From assembly GCA_036012905.1 (NCBI GenBank), contig DASCQF010000139.1, positions 1 to 64,000 of the forward strand: DNA of 64,000 nucleotides, in the 5' to 3' direction. Positions 17,217 to 25,083 of this stretch are shown here, in pieces; the stretch's first letter is position 1; each line of letters opens with the position of its first letter. The translations under genes and the position numbers were made by a program. The stretch comes from NP936 sp002726085 (lineage in GTDB: Bacteria; Acidobacteriota; Vicinamibacteria; Vicinamibacterales; UBA8438). Under the pieces are notes generated by a model that did no database searches, was not told the DNA's origin, and saw only the letters and a program-made list of their open reading frames with translations.

Positions 17217-18136
17217 TACACGGGATCCCAGCTGAAGATGTCCTGACTGCGGTGCAATGGGTAGAAGTCGGGCCGGAGCGCCGGAAAGGCGTGCTCGATG
17301 ACGCGGCTTGGGGTCCACCCGCTGCTTTCCTGGACGCTGCGAAGCGGCCGATTCTGGCCCATCAGGAAGACCTCGTTGCTGCGAACCGCGAAGATCTGTC
17401 CGGTGATATCGGCGGCGGCATCAGAGGCCAGCGCGACGACCACCGGAGCAATCTTGTCGGGCGTCATCCGCTTCAGCTTCTCCACCCGCGCCCGCTGTAC
17501 ATCGTCGGCGATCGGGATGGAGCCGATCAGGCGACTCCAGGCGAAGGGCGCGATGCAGTTGGAACGAACATTGAAGCGCGACATGTCGAGCGCAATGGAC
17601 TTCGACAGGCCGACGATGCCCAGTTTGGCGGCGGAGTAGTTGGCCTGGCCGAGGTTGCCGATCAGACCCGAGGTAGACGTCATGTGGACGAAGGACCCAG
17701 CTTCCTGCGTGCGGAAGCGGCCGGCCGCGGCACTGGAAACGTTGAAACTTCCTTTCAGGTGGACATCGATCACCGCGTCCCAATCGCCTTCCGTCATCTT
17801 GTGAAAGATGACGTCGCGCAGGATCCCGGCGTTGTTGACGACGATGTCGATGCGGCCGAAACAGTCGAGCGCCTGTTCGATCATGCCGCGGGCCGCCGTG
17901 CTGTCGGCTACGCTGTCGAAGTTGGCTTCGGCCTCGCCACCTCCGTCTCGGATGGCGGTGACCGTCGCCATCGCCGGCGCCTGGTCCTGACCGTCACCAC
18001 CTTCGCTCCCGCCGAGGTCGTTGACGATGACCCGCGCGCCGTGTGCCGCCAACAATTTGGCGACCTCGGCGCCGACGCCGCGCCCTGCACCGGTAACCAG
18101 GGCAACCTTGCCCTCTACCAACTTCGATTCGGACAT
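17216..18136 (-). CDS. Short-chain dehydrogenase (3-hydroxyacyl-CoA dehydrogenase, MFE type)
   Basis: 306 residues. NAD(P)-binding TGAGRGVG (15-22), NNAG, and the catalytic YSAAK near residue 170 preceded by MTSTSG are all present. The long C-terminal tail (EVFLMGQNRPLRSV onward) matches the (3R)-hydroxyacyl-CoA dehydrogenase part of peroxisomal multifunctional enzyme, which pairs with a MaoC hydratase as here. CGGAGGAG before ATG 18136 fixes the start. First gene of the four-gene operon; two adjacent 10-bp palindromes lie 35-55 nt upstream. Confidence 0.92.
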   Translation of the reverse strand: MSESKLVEGKVALVTGAGRGVGAEVAKLLAAHGARVIVNDLGGSEGGDGQDQAPAMATVTAIRDGGGEAEANFDSVADSTAARGMIEQALDCFGRIDIVVNNAGILRDVIFHKMTEGDWDAVIDVHLKGSFNVSSAAAGRFRTQEAGSFVHMTSTSGLIGNLGQANYSAAKLGIVGLSKSIALDMSRFNVRSNCIAPFAWSRLIGSIPIADDVQRARVEKLKRMTPDKIAPVVVALASDAAADITGQIFAVRSNEVFLMGQNRPLRSVQESSGWTPSRVIEHAFPALRPDFYPLHRSQDIFSWDPV

Positions 18137-18170
18137 GCTCTCCTCCGACGACGCTCCCCCTCGTTCGCCA

Positions 18171-18191
18171 TTGTCGACAACGTCTCGAGAC
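18171..18191. promoter_or_regulatory. Two adjacent perfect 10-bp palindromes upstream of the acyl-CoA operon
   Basis: TTGTCGACAA (18171-18180) and GTCTCGAGAC (18182-18191) are each perfect palindromes, separated by one base. They lie 35-55 nt upstream of the SDR start, where a repressor operator would be expected. The regulator is not in the window. Confidence 0.45.
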
Positions 18192-18415
18192 TTGACTCCT
18201 CTCGATAGCTGCCGGCGACATCGCCGCCGCCCCACAGCGCGCCGCGTGTCTGACTCGATGCAATCAGCCGCGCGGAGCCCCGGTGGCGAGAAGATGAAGA
18301 GGTCAACAACAGCGGTAGACGATGGCACTTTCATCGACCACCGTCATGATACGAAGGGCAGGGCGTAAATGATAGGGACGCAGACGAGAGCACGCAGCTG
18401 TTGTGTCGACATCGC

Positions 18416-18457
18416 GAGGCAAGGCTTTCGCCTTGCCTCGCAGGCCTGAAGGCCTGC
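18416..18457. terminator. Double hairpin after pspA
   Basis: First hairpin: GAGGCAAGGC, loop TTTC, GCCTTGCCTC (18416-18439). Second: GCAGGCC, loop TGAA, GGCCTGC (18440-18457). They lie 32 nt beyond the pspA stop. No T run follows, so this is a repeat-like structure that probably protects or ends the long operon transcript. The TGAA hairpin is related to the one at 3294-3307. Confidence 0.6.
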
Positions 18458-18488
18458 GCCACATAACCAGCACAAGAAAGCTCTGGGG

Positions 18489-19202
18489 TTAGGCGGTCGC
18501 GATCCCCATCTTCTTCTTCAGCTCGGCCAACGAATCGGCACCGGCGCTACTCGAGGGCGCAGCCAAGGCCTTGTCGATGTCCTCGTCAATGTCCCCACCG
18601 ACGTCGGCAAGCTGGTCATACGCCTCGGCGAGCGACTCCTCTTCCTGGACCTTTTGCTTCATCTTTTCGAGCATGGCCACCGTGCCGGACGCGTCGGCGC
18701 CCGCGAGCTGCTGATTGATCTTGCGCATCGACGATGCGGTGCGTGCCCGGGCCTTCAAGGTGATGGCCTCGTTTTCGTACGTGCTGATTTGCCGCTTGAG
18801 GTCCTCGACCTTGGCCTGGAGCTGGTCGGCCATTCGCTGCTGGGTCTGGTGGTCGGTGTTCGCCGTCGCGGTCTGCTGCACCTCTTCCTCCTTCTTCTCC
18901 AGCGCGGCGGTCGCCAGACGCTCGGCCTCACCCGCCTCCATCTCTCCCGCTTCCATCTTCTTGAGAATCAGCATCGCCTTGCGCTCGTAGTCCGCGGCAC
19001 GCTTCTTGTGGTCGGACGTCTCCTTCTGCATCCGAATGGCGAGCGACTTCACTTGCGCAAGACTGACCATCGCGGCCTGGAGGTTCTTCTTGAGATCGCG
19101 AATCCCCTGTTCGGTCATCTTGATCGGGTCTTCTAGGCTATCCATCGCGGCGTGGGCGTTCGATTCGGCAACCTTGAACATCCTGCGAAAAATGCTGGCC
19201 AT
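18489..19202 (-). CDS. pspA: PspA/IM30 family membrane-stress protein
   Basis: 237 residues. ESCRT-III-like protein that coats and repairs the inner membrane. It opens with the amphipathic helix (MASIFRRMFKVAESNAHAAM), then EDPIKMTEQGIRDLKKNL, followed by long coiled coil to about residue 200 and a short acidic/Ser tail ending LAELKKKMGI. This is the classic family layout. AGGAG precedes ATG 19202. Last gene of the long operon, just after a YbjN-like and a J-domain gene. No PspF, PspB or PspC is near, so control differs from the E. coli psp system. Confidence 0.95.
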   Translation of the reverse strand: MASIFRRMFKVAESNAHAAMDSLEDPIKMTEQGIRDLKKNLQAAMVSLAQVKSLAIRMQKETSDHKKRAADYERKAMLILKKMEAGEMEAGEAERLATAALEKKEEEVQQTATANTDHQTQQRMADQLQAKVEDLKRQISTYENEAITLKARARTASSMRKINQQLAGADASGTVAMLEKMKQKVQEEESLAEAYDQLADVGGDIDEDIDKALAAPSSSAGADSLAELKKKMGIATA

Positions 19203-19225
19203 GACTACGTCTCCTGGGACACGAG

Positions 19226-19621
19226 CTATTTCTTTAGATAGGTGAGCAGCTCAGCGCCGTACTCCGCCAGCGCCAAGGAGAGGGCCCGGATCGAACCCTC
19301 GAGCTCGTTGAGATCGAGATGGGCAAGCTGCAGCGTATCGCGATAAAAAATACGCCCGGCGTCTTCATCGAGCACAAAGGCGCCGTGCACCAAGGTGTTG
19401 TTCATCTGCAGCAACCGGACGAACAGATTGCGCGGATCGGCCGGCACCTCGGCGATCAGCTGTTCGAGGACGACGATTGGGGGCTCACAGTCTATGACCA
19501 GCTGCTTGATCCCGTTGTCCTCATCATCGACCACCACCAGCTCCTCGGCTTCGTTTTCCGTGACAATCGTGAGATCGAGGTCGAGCAGATAGCCCTTTAC
19601 CCGATCGAGATGCTCAGACAT
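19226..19621 (-). CDS. YbjN/Tir-chaperone-like protein
   Basis: 131 residues. Alpha/beta pattern with a long acidic start (KGYLLDLDLTIVTENEAEEL), then VRLLQMNNTLVHGAFVLDED and LNELEGSIRALSLALAEYGA. This resembles the YbjN / type III secretion chaperone fold. The E. coli yjf cluster has a different small gene (DUF2170) in the equivalent place next to its pspA-like gene, so this could be an analogue. AAGGAGG precedes ATG 19621. Possibly a chaperone or adaptor for PspA; fold call tentative. Confidence 0.65.
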   Translation of the reverse strand: MSEHLDRVKGYLLDLDLTIVTENEAEELVVVDDEDNGIKQLVIDCEPPIVVLEQLIAEVPADPRNLFVRLLQMNNTLVHGAFVLDEDAGRIFYRDTLQLAHLDLNELEGSIRALSLALAEYGAELLTYLKK

Positions 19622-19651
19622 CAATCAACGCCTCCTTCTTCATCTGTGATC

Positions 19652-20092
19652 CTATCGTTGTTTACGATCCAGTCGGTCGAGCAGTTCATCGTGGGCCCGG
19701 TTGAGACCCTGAGCCAACTGGGTCGCGATCCGCTTCTTGTCGGGATCGGCCGAATGGAGGTCGGGGTGATATCGCTTGAGGAGCCTCCTCCGGGCCTCCC
19801 GTACCGCGTCGATGTCGGCCCCGTAGGACAGTTCGAGGTTGGCATAATACTCTGCCAGCTCCGGATCCCGTGACGGCGCACCACGCCCACCGACCGCCGC
19901 GGCCTCAGGCCGTGACGCGGTGTCTTCTCCGACCGTTCGCCCTTGTTCCCGATCTGTGCTCGGGTCTCGCCGATGTGAATGTCGAACACCGGCGCCCCAC
20001 CGGCGCGCACCCAACCGCCCCGACAGCTCGCTCTTCAGCAGCACGCCCACGCGTCCGATGAATGACATGTTTGTGACGAACATTCCTCTCAC
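19652..20092 (-). CDS. J-domain (DnaJ-like) protein
   Basis: Up to 146 residues. A C-terminal J-domain-like segment (LAEYYANLELSYGADIDAVR) carries the HPD signature at 109-111 in KRYHPDLHS, which stimulates an Hsp70 ATPase. The N-terminus (MSFIGRVGVLLKSELSGRL) looks like an amphipathic membrane-binding helix, similar to the start of PspA proteins, followed by a polar linker. GTG 20092 overlaps the channel stop (GTGA), giving coupling; ATG 20068 is the alternative and would start at MSFIG. Inferred to bring DnaK to PspA assemblies. Confidence 0.8.
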   Translation of the reverse strand: MRGMFVTNMSFIGRVGVLLKSELSGRLGARRWGAGVRHSHRRDPSTDREQGRTVGEDTASRPEAAAVGGRGAPSRDPELAEYYANLELSYGADIDAVREARRRLLKRYHPDLHSADPDKKRIATQLAQGLNRAHDELLDRLDRKQR

Positions 20093-21129
20093 GACGCGTG
20101 GCGCTTACGCGCCGAGACGACTACCAGCCGATCATCCGCATTGACGATGGTATCTCCATCGGGGTTCGTCACCACGTCGCCCGCTCCATGCGGCAGCACG
20201 GCCAAGGCAATCATGCCGTCTTCACGCTTCAGATCGGAAAACACGTCGAAGAAGGGGCGCCCCGCCAACCCCACCGGGACCGGGACGGTGATGAGATCGT
20301 GGCCCACCTGGGCGCTCAAGAGCTCACGCAACACGGTGGAGATGCCGTGGTCCAGGGTCGCGGTCGAGATGACACGGCTGCTGAACTCGGCCCCGACGAT
20401 GATCTCATCGGCGCCGGCGCGCTCGCAGTGGCGGACGTTCTCTTCGCTCACCAGCTCGACGATCGAATAGGCGTCAGGGTTGAGGCTTTCGACCGTCAAC
20501 ACCGACAGCACCGCTTTGGCATCCCGTGCCCCCTGCTCCAAGGACCGGTCGCCGACGAGCACAACGGTGGCCGCCTTTTCGATGCCGGCTCGCTTCAGTT
20601 GCTCTTCGGTCAGCTCGCCACGCACGAAATAGAGCTGCTCGTCCACCACCGGCTTCGCATCGATATCGGCCACGAGCACGATCGGGGCGCCTGCTGCGCG
20701 CGAGTCGGCCCGGAGATCCTTGAGGATCTCCCGCGTCCGGTCGTTCCATCCGCACAGGATGATGTGACCATCCAGGTCGTACGAACCCATGCCCCGCTCC
20801 TTCCTCAACCGCTTCTCGACGAACACACCGGCGATAGTCGCCGTGAACATGCCGAGCACACCAATGCCAAAAAACATGAGCACGACGCCGATCAGCCGGC
20901 CGCCGGGCGAAGTCGGAGAGATGTCTCCGAAGCCGACCGTGGTCAGGGTGACAATGGCCCACCAGAGTGCGTCGGGAAACGGTCGGTTCTCCTCGAAGTA
21001 GGTGAGCCCAGCGGCTCCGACAAGAATCAACAAGACGATGACACCCATCAACCGGAAAAGGTTCTCCCGGTGCAGAAAGGCCAGAAGCTCCAGAAACGGG
21101 TGCGCCACCTTGGTCTTGAACACACTCAT
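20089..21129 (-). CDS. Two-helix potassium channel with RCK/TrkA-N domains
   Basis: 346 residues. TM1 is near 25-45, the pore filter TTVGFGD is at 63-69, and TM2 is near 78-105. The cytoplasmic RCK part begins near 118 (GHIILCGWNDRTREIL), followed by a TrkA-C-like end (LAVLPHGAGDVVTNPDGDTI). This predicts a ligand-gated K+ channel of the MthK/Kch type. ATG 21129 with GAGACGG upstream; a GTG one codon earlier is possible. Ion channels of this type are known partners in PspA/DUF350 clusters, where they may adjust membrane potential. Confidence 0.92.
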   Translation of the reverse strand: MSVFKTKVAHPFLELLAFLHRENLFRLMGVIVLLILVGAAGLTYFEENRPFPDALWWAIVTLTTVGFGDISPTSPGGRLIGVVLMFFGIGVLGMFTATIAGVFVEKRLRKERGMGSYDLDGHIILCGWNDRTREILKDLRADSRAAGAPIVLVADIDAKPVVDEQLYFVRGELTEEQLKRAGIEKAATVVLVGDRSLEQGARDAKAVLSVLTVESLNPDAYSIVELVSEENVRHCERAGADEIIVGAEFSSRVISTATLDHGISTVLRELLSAQVGHDLITVPVPVGLAGRPFFDVFSDLKREDGMIALAVLPHGAGDVVTNPDGDTIVNADDRLVVVSARKRHAS

Positions 21130-21181
21130 CACGCCGTCTCGGCCTGAACTGAATCAAACACTGGCGCAGCCCTCCGGCGTC

Positions 21182-21202
21182 CTTCTGCCTCCTGCCTCCT
21201 TG
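21182..21202. repeat. Heptanucleotide repeat tract (3 units)
   Basis: CTTCTGC-CTCCTGC-CTCCTTG in the 79-bp gap between the aminopropyltransferase stop and the channel start. Same 7-bp family as at 25737, 28185 and 58411. Confidence 0.6.
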
Positions 21203-21208
21203 GGTCCG

Positions 21209-22777
21209 CTAATACACATCCCAGTCCCCGTCCCGATAGTAGTAGAAGATCGCGAAATTGATCTCATCGCTCACCTCGACCTCGTCGTCGAAGCCTTTAC
21301 CGAAGTGCAGCATGCTCACCATCGCGTCACGATTGAGAAAGCGCGTCCCCAGCGACTCGAAACTGAGCGCAGCGAGGCGCTGGCTGAGCCAGTCGTCCCG
21401 CGGCACCGTGCCATCGCGACCGCGCATACCCAGCACCCATCCCCACTCCCCCATCGTCGGCACATGGTTGTGATACGAAGCGGTCATCAGCCCAGCCGCC
21501 TCCATCGTCGCACTCACCGAGAGAAACGCGCGGCGCGTGAAGAACGGGCTCGTTGCCTGGGTGACAACGACACCGCCTGGTGAGAGCCGCCGGTGCGCCA
21601 GGCGATAGAGCTCGAGACCGTAGAGCCGGGCGAGATCGATGGTTCGCGGGTCGGGAAGATCCACCACAATGACGTCCCAATACATGTTGTCGGCATCGCG
21701 CAGGTAGGCGTACCCATCTTGGTTCTCGACCGACACACGCGGGTCGGCAAAGGCGTCCTGGTTCAGGTCGACCAACACCTCGTGTGTCCGCCCGAGTGTG
21801 GTCATCGCCGCGTCGATGTCGACCAGAGTCACGTCCATGACTTCGGGGTGTCGCAACACTTCGCGCAGCGCCATGCCGTCTCCGCCGCCCAGGATCAAGA
21901 TGTGACGCCGCGCCGCACTTGCCAGCATGGCCGGATGCACGAGCGGCTCGTGATACCGCTCTTCGTCGTAGGAGCTGAACTGCGTATGACCATCGAGATA
22001 CAGCCAGTGGTGGTCGCGGAACCGGGTCATCACAATCCGCTGGTAGCGCGTCTGCTCCTGATAGATCACCTGGTCCCGATACTTACGCTGCTCGCCGAAC
22101 AGCACGATCGGCTCGGCCAGCACGGCCAAGGCAATCAGGAAGAGCGAAGCCCCGGCAAACGACACACTCAGAACGCGACGCCAGGCGAACACCTGGCGAT
22201 GACGCGCAAACAGTAGACCGGCCACCACCAGATTGATGGCGCCGAGCGCGATCGGCGTGTAGGTGAGCCCGAGAAACGGCAACGCCACAAAAGCAAACAG
22301 CACGCCGCCAAGCAGGGCGCCGTAGTAGTCATATTCGAGCACCGAGCTGATGTTCACACGCAGCTCGTCGAACACCTGATTGAGCCGGGTCGCGAGCGGA
22401 ATCTCGATGCCGATCAGGAGGCCGATGGTCACGGAGATGCCGTAGATGATCGGCGCCAGGTTCGTCGTCCAGCCGGACAAAAAGTAGGCCAGCGTGGCAC
22501 TCGTCGCACAGACCACCGACAGGAGGAGCTCTACTGTGACGAACGCATCCAGGATCGCCCCGCGAATGAACCGACTGAGCCGGCTCCCCACCCCCATCGC
22601 AAAGAGCATCAGAGATACGGTGAGGGTCCACTGCAGCACCGCATCCCCGATGAGATAGCTCGCAAGCGTGGCCATCACATATTCAGCCACGACACCGGCC
22701 AGGCCGGTGGCGAAGATGCAGGCTTTGAGCACCAGGCCCTGGGATGGGTCCTGGCGAACGGTGGCAGGTGTCGTCAT
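21209..22777 (-). CDS. Membrane-fused polyamine aminopropyltransferase (copy 2)
   Basis: 522 residues. About seven N-terminal helices (AGVVAEYVMATLASYLIGDA and others) precede a spermidine synthase domain: LYLDGHTQFS then YDEERYHEPLVHP, ILILGGGDGMALREVL and VVDLPDPRTID. These line up one-to-one with the SpeE donor and acceptor site motifs. It shares fold and order with the copy at 10286-11842 but is clearly diverged, so the two may use different acceptors or be differently regulated. No AdoMet decarboxylase is in the window, so the donor must come from elsewhere. Member of the PspA operon. Confidence 0.92.
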   Translation of the reverse strand: MTTPATVRQDPSQGLVLKACIFATGLAGVVAEYVMATLASYLIGDAVLQWTLTVSLMLFAMGVGSRLSRFIRGAILDAFVTVELLLSVVCATSATLAYFLSGWTTNLAPIIYGISVTIGLLIGIEIPLATRLNQVFDELRVNISSVLEYDYYGALLGGVLFAFVALPFLGLTYTPIALGAINLVVAGLLFARHRQVFAWRRVLSVSFAGASLFLIALAVLAEPIVLFGEQRKYRDQVIYQEQTRYQRIVMTRFRDHHWLYLDGHTQFSSYDEERYHEPLVHPAMLASAARRHILILGGGDGMALREVLRHPEVMDVTLVDIDAAMTTLGRTHEVLVDLNQDAFADPRVSVENQDGYAYLRDADNMYWDVIVVDLPDPRTIDLARLYGLELYRLAHRRLSPGGVVVTQATSPFFTRRAFLSVSATMEAAGLMTASYHNHVPTMGEWGWVLGMRGRDGTVPRDDWLSQRLAALSFESLGTRFLNRDAMVSMLHFGKGFDDEVEVSDEINFAIFYYYRDGDWDVY

Positions 22778-22851
22778 GCGTTCGCCGAGCCTGGACTGAT
22801 GTACCGGCCCCTACGCCGACCATCGTCCGAGCAGTGTCAGGCGCAGCGCCG

Positions 22852-23694
22852 CTACAACGTCAAGCCGATCAACATGGACGCGGCGAAATAGGTGGCCGCT
22901 TCGATGATCCCAGCGCCCAGGTTGGGCGGGTCCTTTACAAGCTCGGCGCTCAGGCTCGCTCCCGGCAGGAGCACCTTGTCGGCGAAGAGCCTGATGAGCG
23001 GCAACAAGATCAACCCGACGACGGTGTAGTACCCGAAGACCCACAGGCTTTCGTTCCAGGAGACGAAATCGCCGTCACCCGCCAGGCGGATGATGTTCCC
23101 AAATCCGACCAACACGCCGGCAAACGCGACCCCCACCGCAGTATTGTCCTTTTCGATTTGATCGTGCAGATCGTATGAGGTGATCTTGTCGTAGAGCAGC
23201 CCGGCAACGACGAGCGCAATCAGACCTGCAATCCAAAAGACCAACCCTGGGAGCAACCCGCCTTCGCCCGACATCGCCCCGGCCGTGATCAGGCCCACCG
23301 CGACATAGTTGCCCCCTTCGACGGCACCCATGCCGGCGTTGCGGTCTTCGACGATCTCCCGCTCGTTGTCGAACTTCGAAAAGACCACCGTGTCGTTGAC
23401 CCAGGCCGACAGATTGAGCAGTACGATCCCCAGCACCCCGAAGATCACGAGCCCGATCACGTCGTCGGCCACGCTGAACGACGCGGGCCCAGACACCACG
23501 CCGCCAAGTACGATCACTACCCCCAGGTAGTAGCCCGCCACAGCGAGCGCGACAGCCAGGTTGTCCTTCTCGACGAGCTCCGTCCGGAGCACGAAGCGTC
23601 GGTGCAAGCCGTCGTACAGCCATTTGCCGAGAACGAGCAGACCGAGGACGACCGCCAGATAGATGAAGCCCGTCAGAATCTGATCCACCGACAT
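22852..23694 (-). CDS. Tandem DUF350 membrane protein
   Basis: 280 residues with about eight membrane helices in two halves. Each half has the DUF350 pattern of a polar loop with EKDN: VEKDNLAVALAVAGYYLGVV and IEKDNTAVGVAFAGVLVGF. Each half also repeats an NAGMGAVEGGNYVAVGL / NLGAGIIEAATYFAASM segment. E. coli YjfL is a DUF350 protein encoded beside a PspA paralogue. Function unproven; a membrane scaffold or channel is possible. It lies between the lipoprotein and aminopropyltransferase genes. Confidence 0.9.
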   Translation of the reverse strand: MSVDQILTGFIYLAVVLGLLVLGKWLYDGLHRRFVLRTELVEKDNLAVALAVAGYYLGVVIVLGGVVSGPASFSVADDVIGLVIFGVLGIVLLNLSAWVNDTVVFSKFDNEREIVEDRNAGMGAVEGGNYVAVGLITAGAMSGEGGLLPGLVFWIAGLIALVVAGLLYDKITSYDLHDQIEKDNTAVGVAFAGVLVGFGNIIRLAGDGDFVSWNESLWVFGYYTVVGLILLPLIRLFADKVLLPGASLSAELVKDPPNLGAGIIEAATYFAASMLIGLTL

Positions 23695-23710
23695 AATGCG
23701 CTCCTCGAGA

Positions 23711-24442
23711 CTACTTACCGCCGAACCGCGTTCCGCCCGACATCCGACCGTTCACCCGCTGACCGAACGACTGGCTACGCGCGGCTTGTCGCGACTGTTG
23801 TCGCCGGAAGAAGTTGGGATTGGTCTGCCTGGTGACCGACCCGTTCGAGCCATACTCGCCAGCCGGACCGTAGTAGGTCTGGCCACGATCTCGAGCGCTC
23901 CGATACCCGTTCCAGTCGTTTCGGTAAATCGGGCGACCGAAGCCTCCGATCATGTGGCTCAGCAGGGCGTATTGACCGTAGAACACCCAGAATGATCGCC
24001 CGCCGCCCTCGTCGCGCCATTGACCATAACGCTCGTTGCCGACCTGTTGATAGCCGGGCGGGTGCTGGTTCTGGTCGACAACGCCATCGGGCCCCTTCGA
24101 GAGGATCACCATTCCGAGATGGGGCTGATATTGCTCGTAGGTCCGGCGACCGACCTGTTGCCAGTCGAGAATGGAGTCTCGGTACACCATATCCTCAGCC
24201 CCGGCCTGAGGCTCGCCAATGACTACTCCGTACTGGTGATAGTACCCATCCTCCCGCATGTCCTGCAGAGTGACCGAGTACTCCGGGTACTGCTCGAGCT
24301 GCCCCTGCAGGCGCTCGAGCGGCGTCGTGGTATCGCACGCCACCGTGACCATGCCGATGGCGATCAGAGTGGCCAGAACGGGAACCAGACGGAACGGCAC
24401 CGCCTGGCCTGAGACGCTCGACGATGTGAGGCAGAGCTTCAC
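23711..24442 (-). CDS. Lipoprotein of the PspA operon, unknown family
   Basis: 243 residues from GTG 24442, which overlaps the DUF4178 stop (GTGA) and has GGGGAG 6 nt upstream. The signal ends in a lipobox VTVAC (Cys36). The mature part has YPEYSVTLQDMREDGYYHQY, a Trp/Tyr-rich middle (SFWVFYGQYALLSHM, then YRNDWNGYR) and an Arg/Gln/Gly-rich tail (NFFRRQQSRQAARSQSFGQR). The tail is basic and low in complexity. The E. coli cluster carries a Tyr-rich lipoprotein (YjfM, DUF1190) and actinobacterial ones a DUF4247 protein; this may be the local counterpart. I do not recognise the family. Confidence 0.8.
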   Translation of the reverse strand: MKLCLTSSSVSGQAVPFRLVPVLATLIAIGMVTVACDTTTPLERLQGQLEQYPEYSVTLQDMREDGYYHQYGVVIGEPQAGAEDMVYRDSILDWQQVGRRTYEQYQPHLGMVILSKGPDGVVDQNQHPPGYQQVGNERYGQWRDEGGGRSFWVFYGQYALLSHMIGGFGRPIYRNDWNGYRSARDRGQTYYGPAGEYGSNGSVTRQTNPNFFRRQQSRQAARSQSFGQRVNGRMSGGTRFGGK

Positions 24443-24987
24443 TGCAGACTCCCCGGCAAGATGTGGGTGAACTGGTAGTCTTCCACGACGAAACCGGCCG
24501 CCGCCGCGAATTCGGACTCGCTCCACTGCTCAATACCGACAAACGTCGTCTCGGCCCCATCCAGAAACTCCCACCGAAACAGATCTGCCCCGGTGCCCGT
24601 CCCACCAGGGAACATCTGACCGGCGTAGGAGGCGTCGATGTGAAACTCCGTACCCTCGAATACGATCCGCTCGGGTGGATCTTCGTGGTCGAGGATGTGG
24701 CGCCGAATGTCGCCGTCGATGTCACCGATGGCAATCTTCCTGGAGAGCGACCAGGCACCGTCGGCCCGCTCAAGATAGCGCTGCTCCCCGGCGGCCGTCA
24801 GCTCCCACTCTTCGACGCTGTCATCCTTGCCAGAGAAGTCGTACCGGCAATAGTTGGTCACCTGCCAGGTCTGCAGGTCGTAATCCACGAGATAGCCAAC
24901 TTTGAGCTTCTCCAGGACCAGGTCGGCAAGCGGATCCGGCCCCTCATCCACTTTCTTCTTGCCGAACAGTCGATCTGTCAAGCCCAT
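24439..24987 (-). CDS. DUF4178 domain protein
   Basis: 182 residues, cytoplasmic. Starts MGLTDRLFGKKK, then LKVGYLVDYDLQTWQVTNYC and VEEWELTAAGEQRYLER, the beta-rich pattern of DUF4178. The end (GIEQWSESEFAAAAGFVVED) looks like the second half of the domain. ATG 24987 with GAGAGCG upstream is preferred over a start at 25014. DUF4178 genes are known to co-occur with DUF350 and spermidine synthase-like genes, as here. Confidence 0.85.
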   Translation of the reverse strand: MGLTDRLFGKKKVDEGPDPLADLVLEKLKVGYLVDYDLQTWQVTNYCRYDFSGKDDSVEEWELTAAGEQRYLERADGAWSLSRKIAIGDIDGDIRRHILDHEDPPERIVFEGTEFHIDASYAGQMFPGGTGTGADLFRWEFLDGAETTFVGIEQWSESEFAAAAGFVVEDYQFTHILPGSLQ

Positions 24988-25083
24988 GGGACGCTCTCGC
25001 TCGTCTGTCTGCACTGAATCTCTGGTACGACACTAGCAGGAAACAACAAGGGTCGCAATTCGCGGACCGACGCCGAAGAGGTG

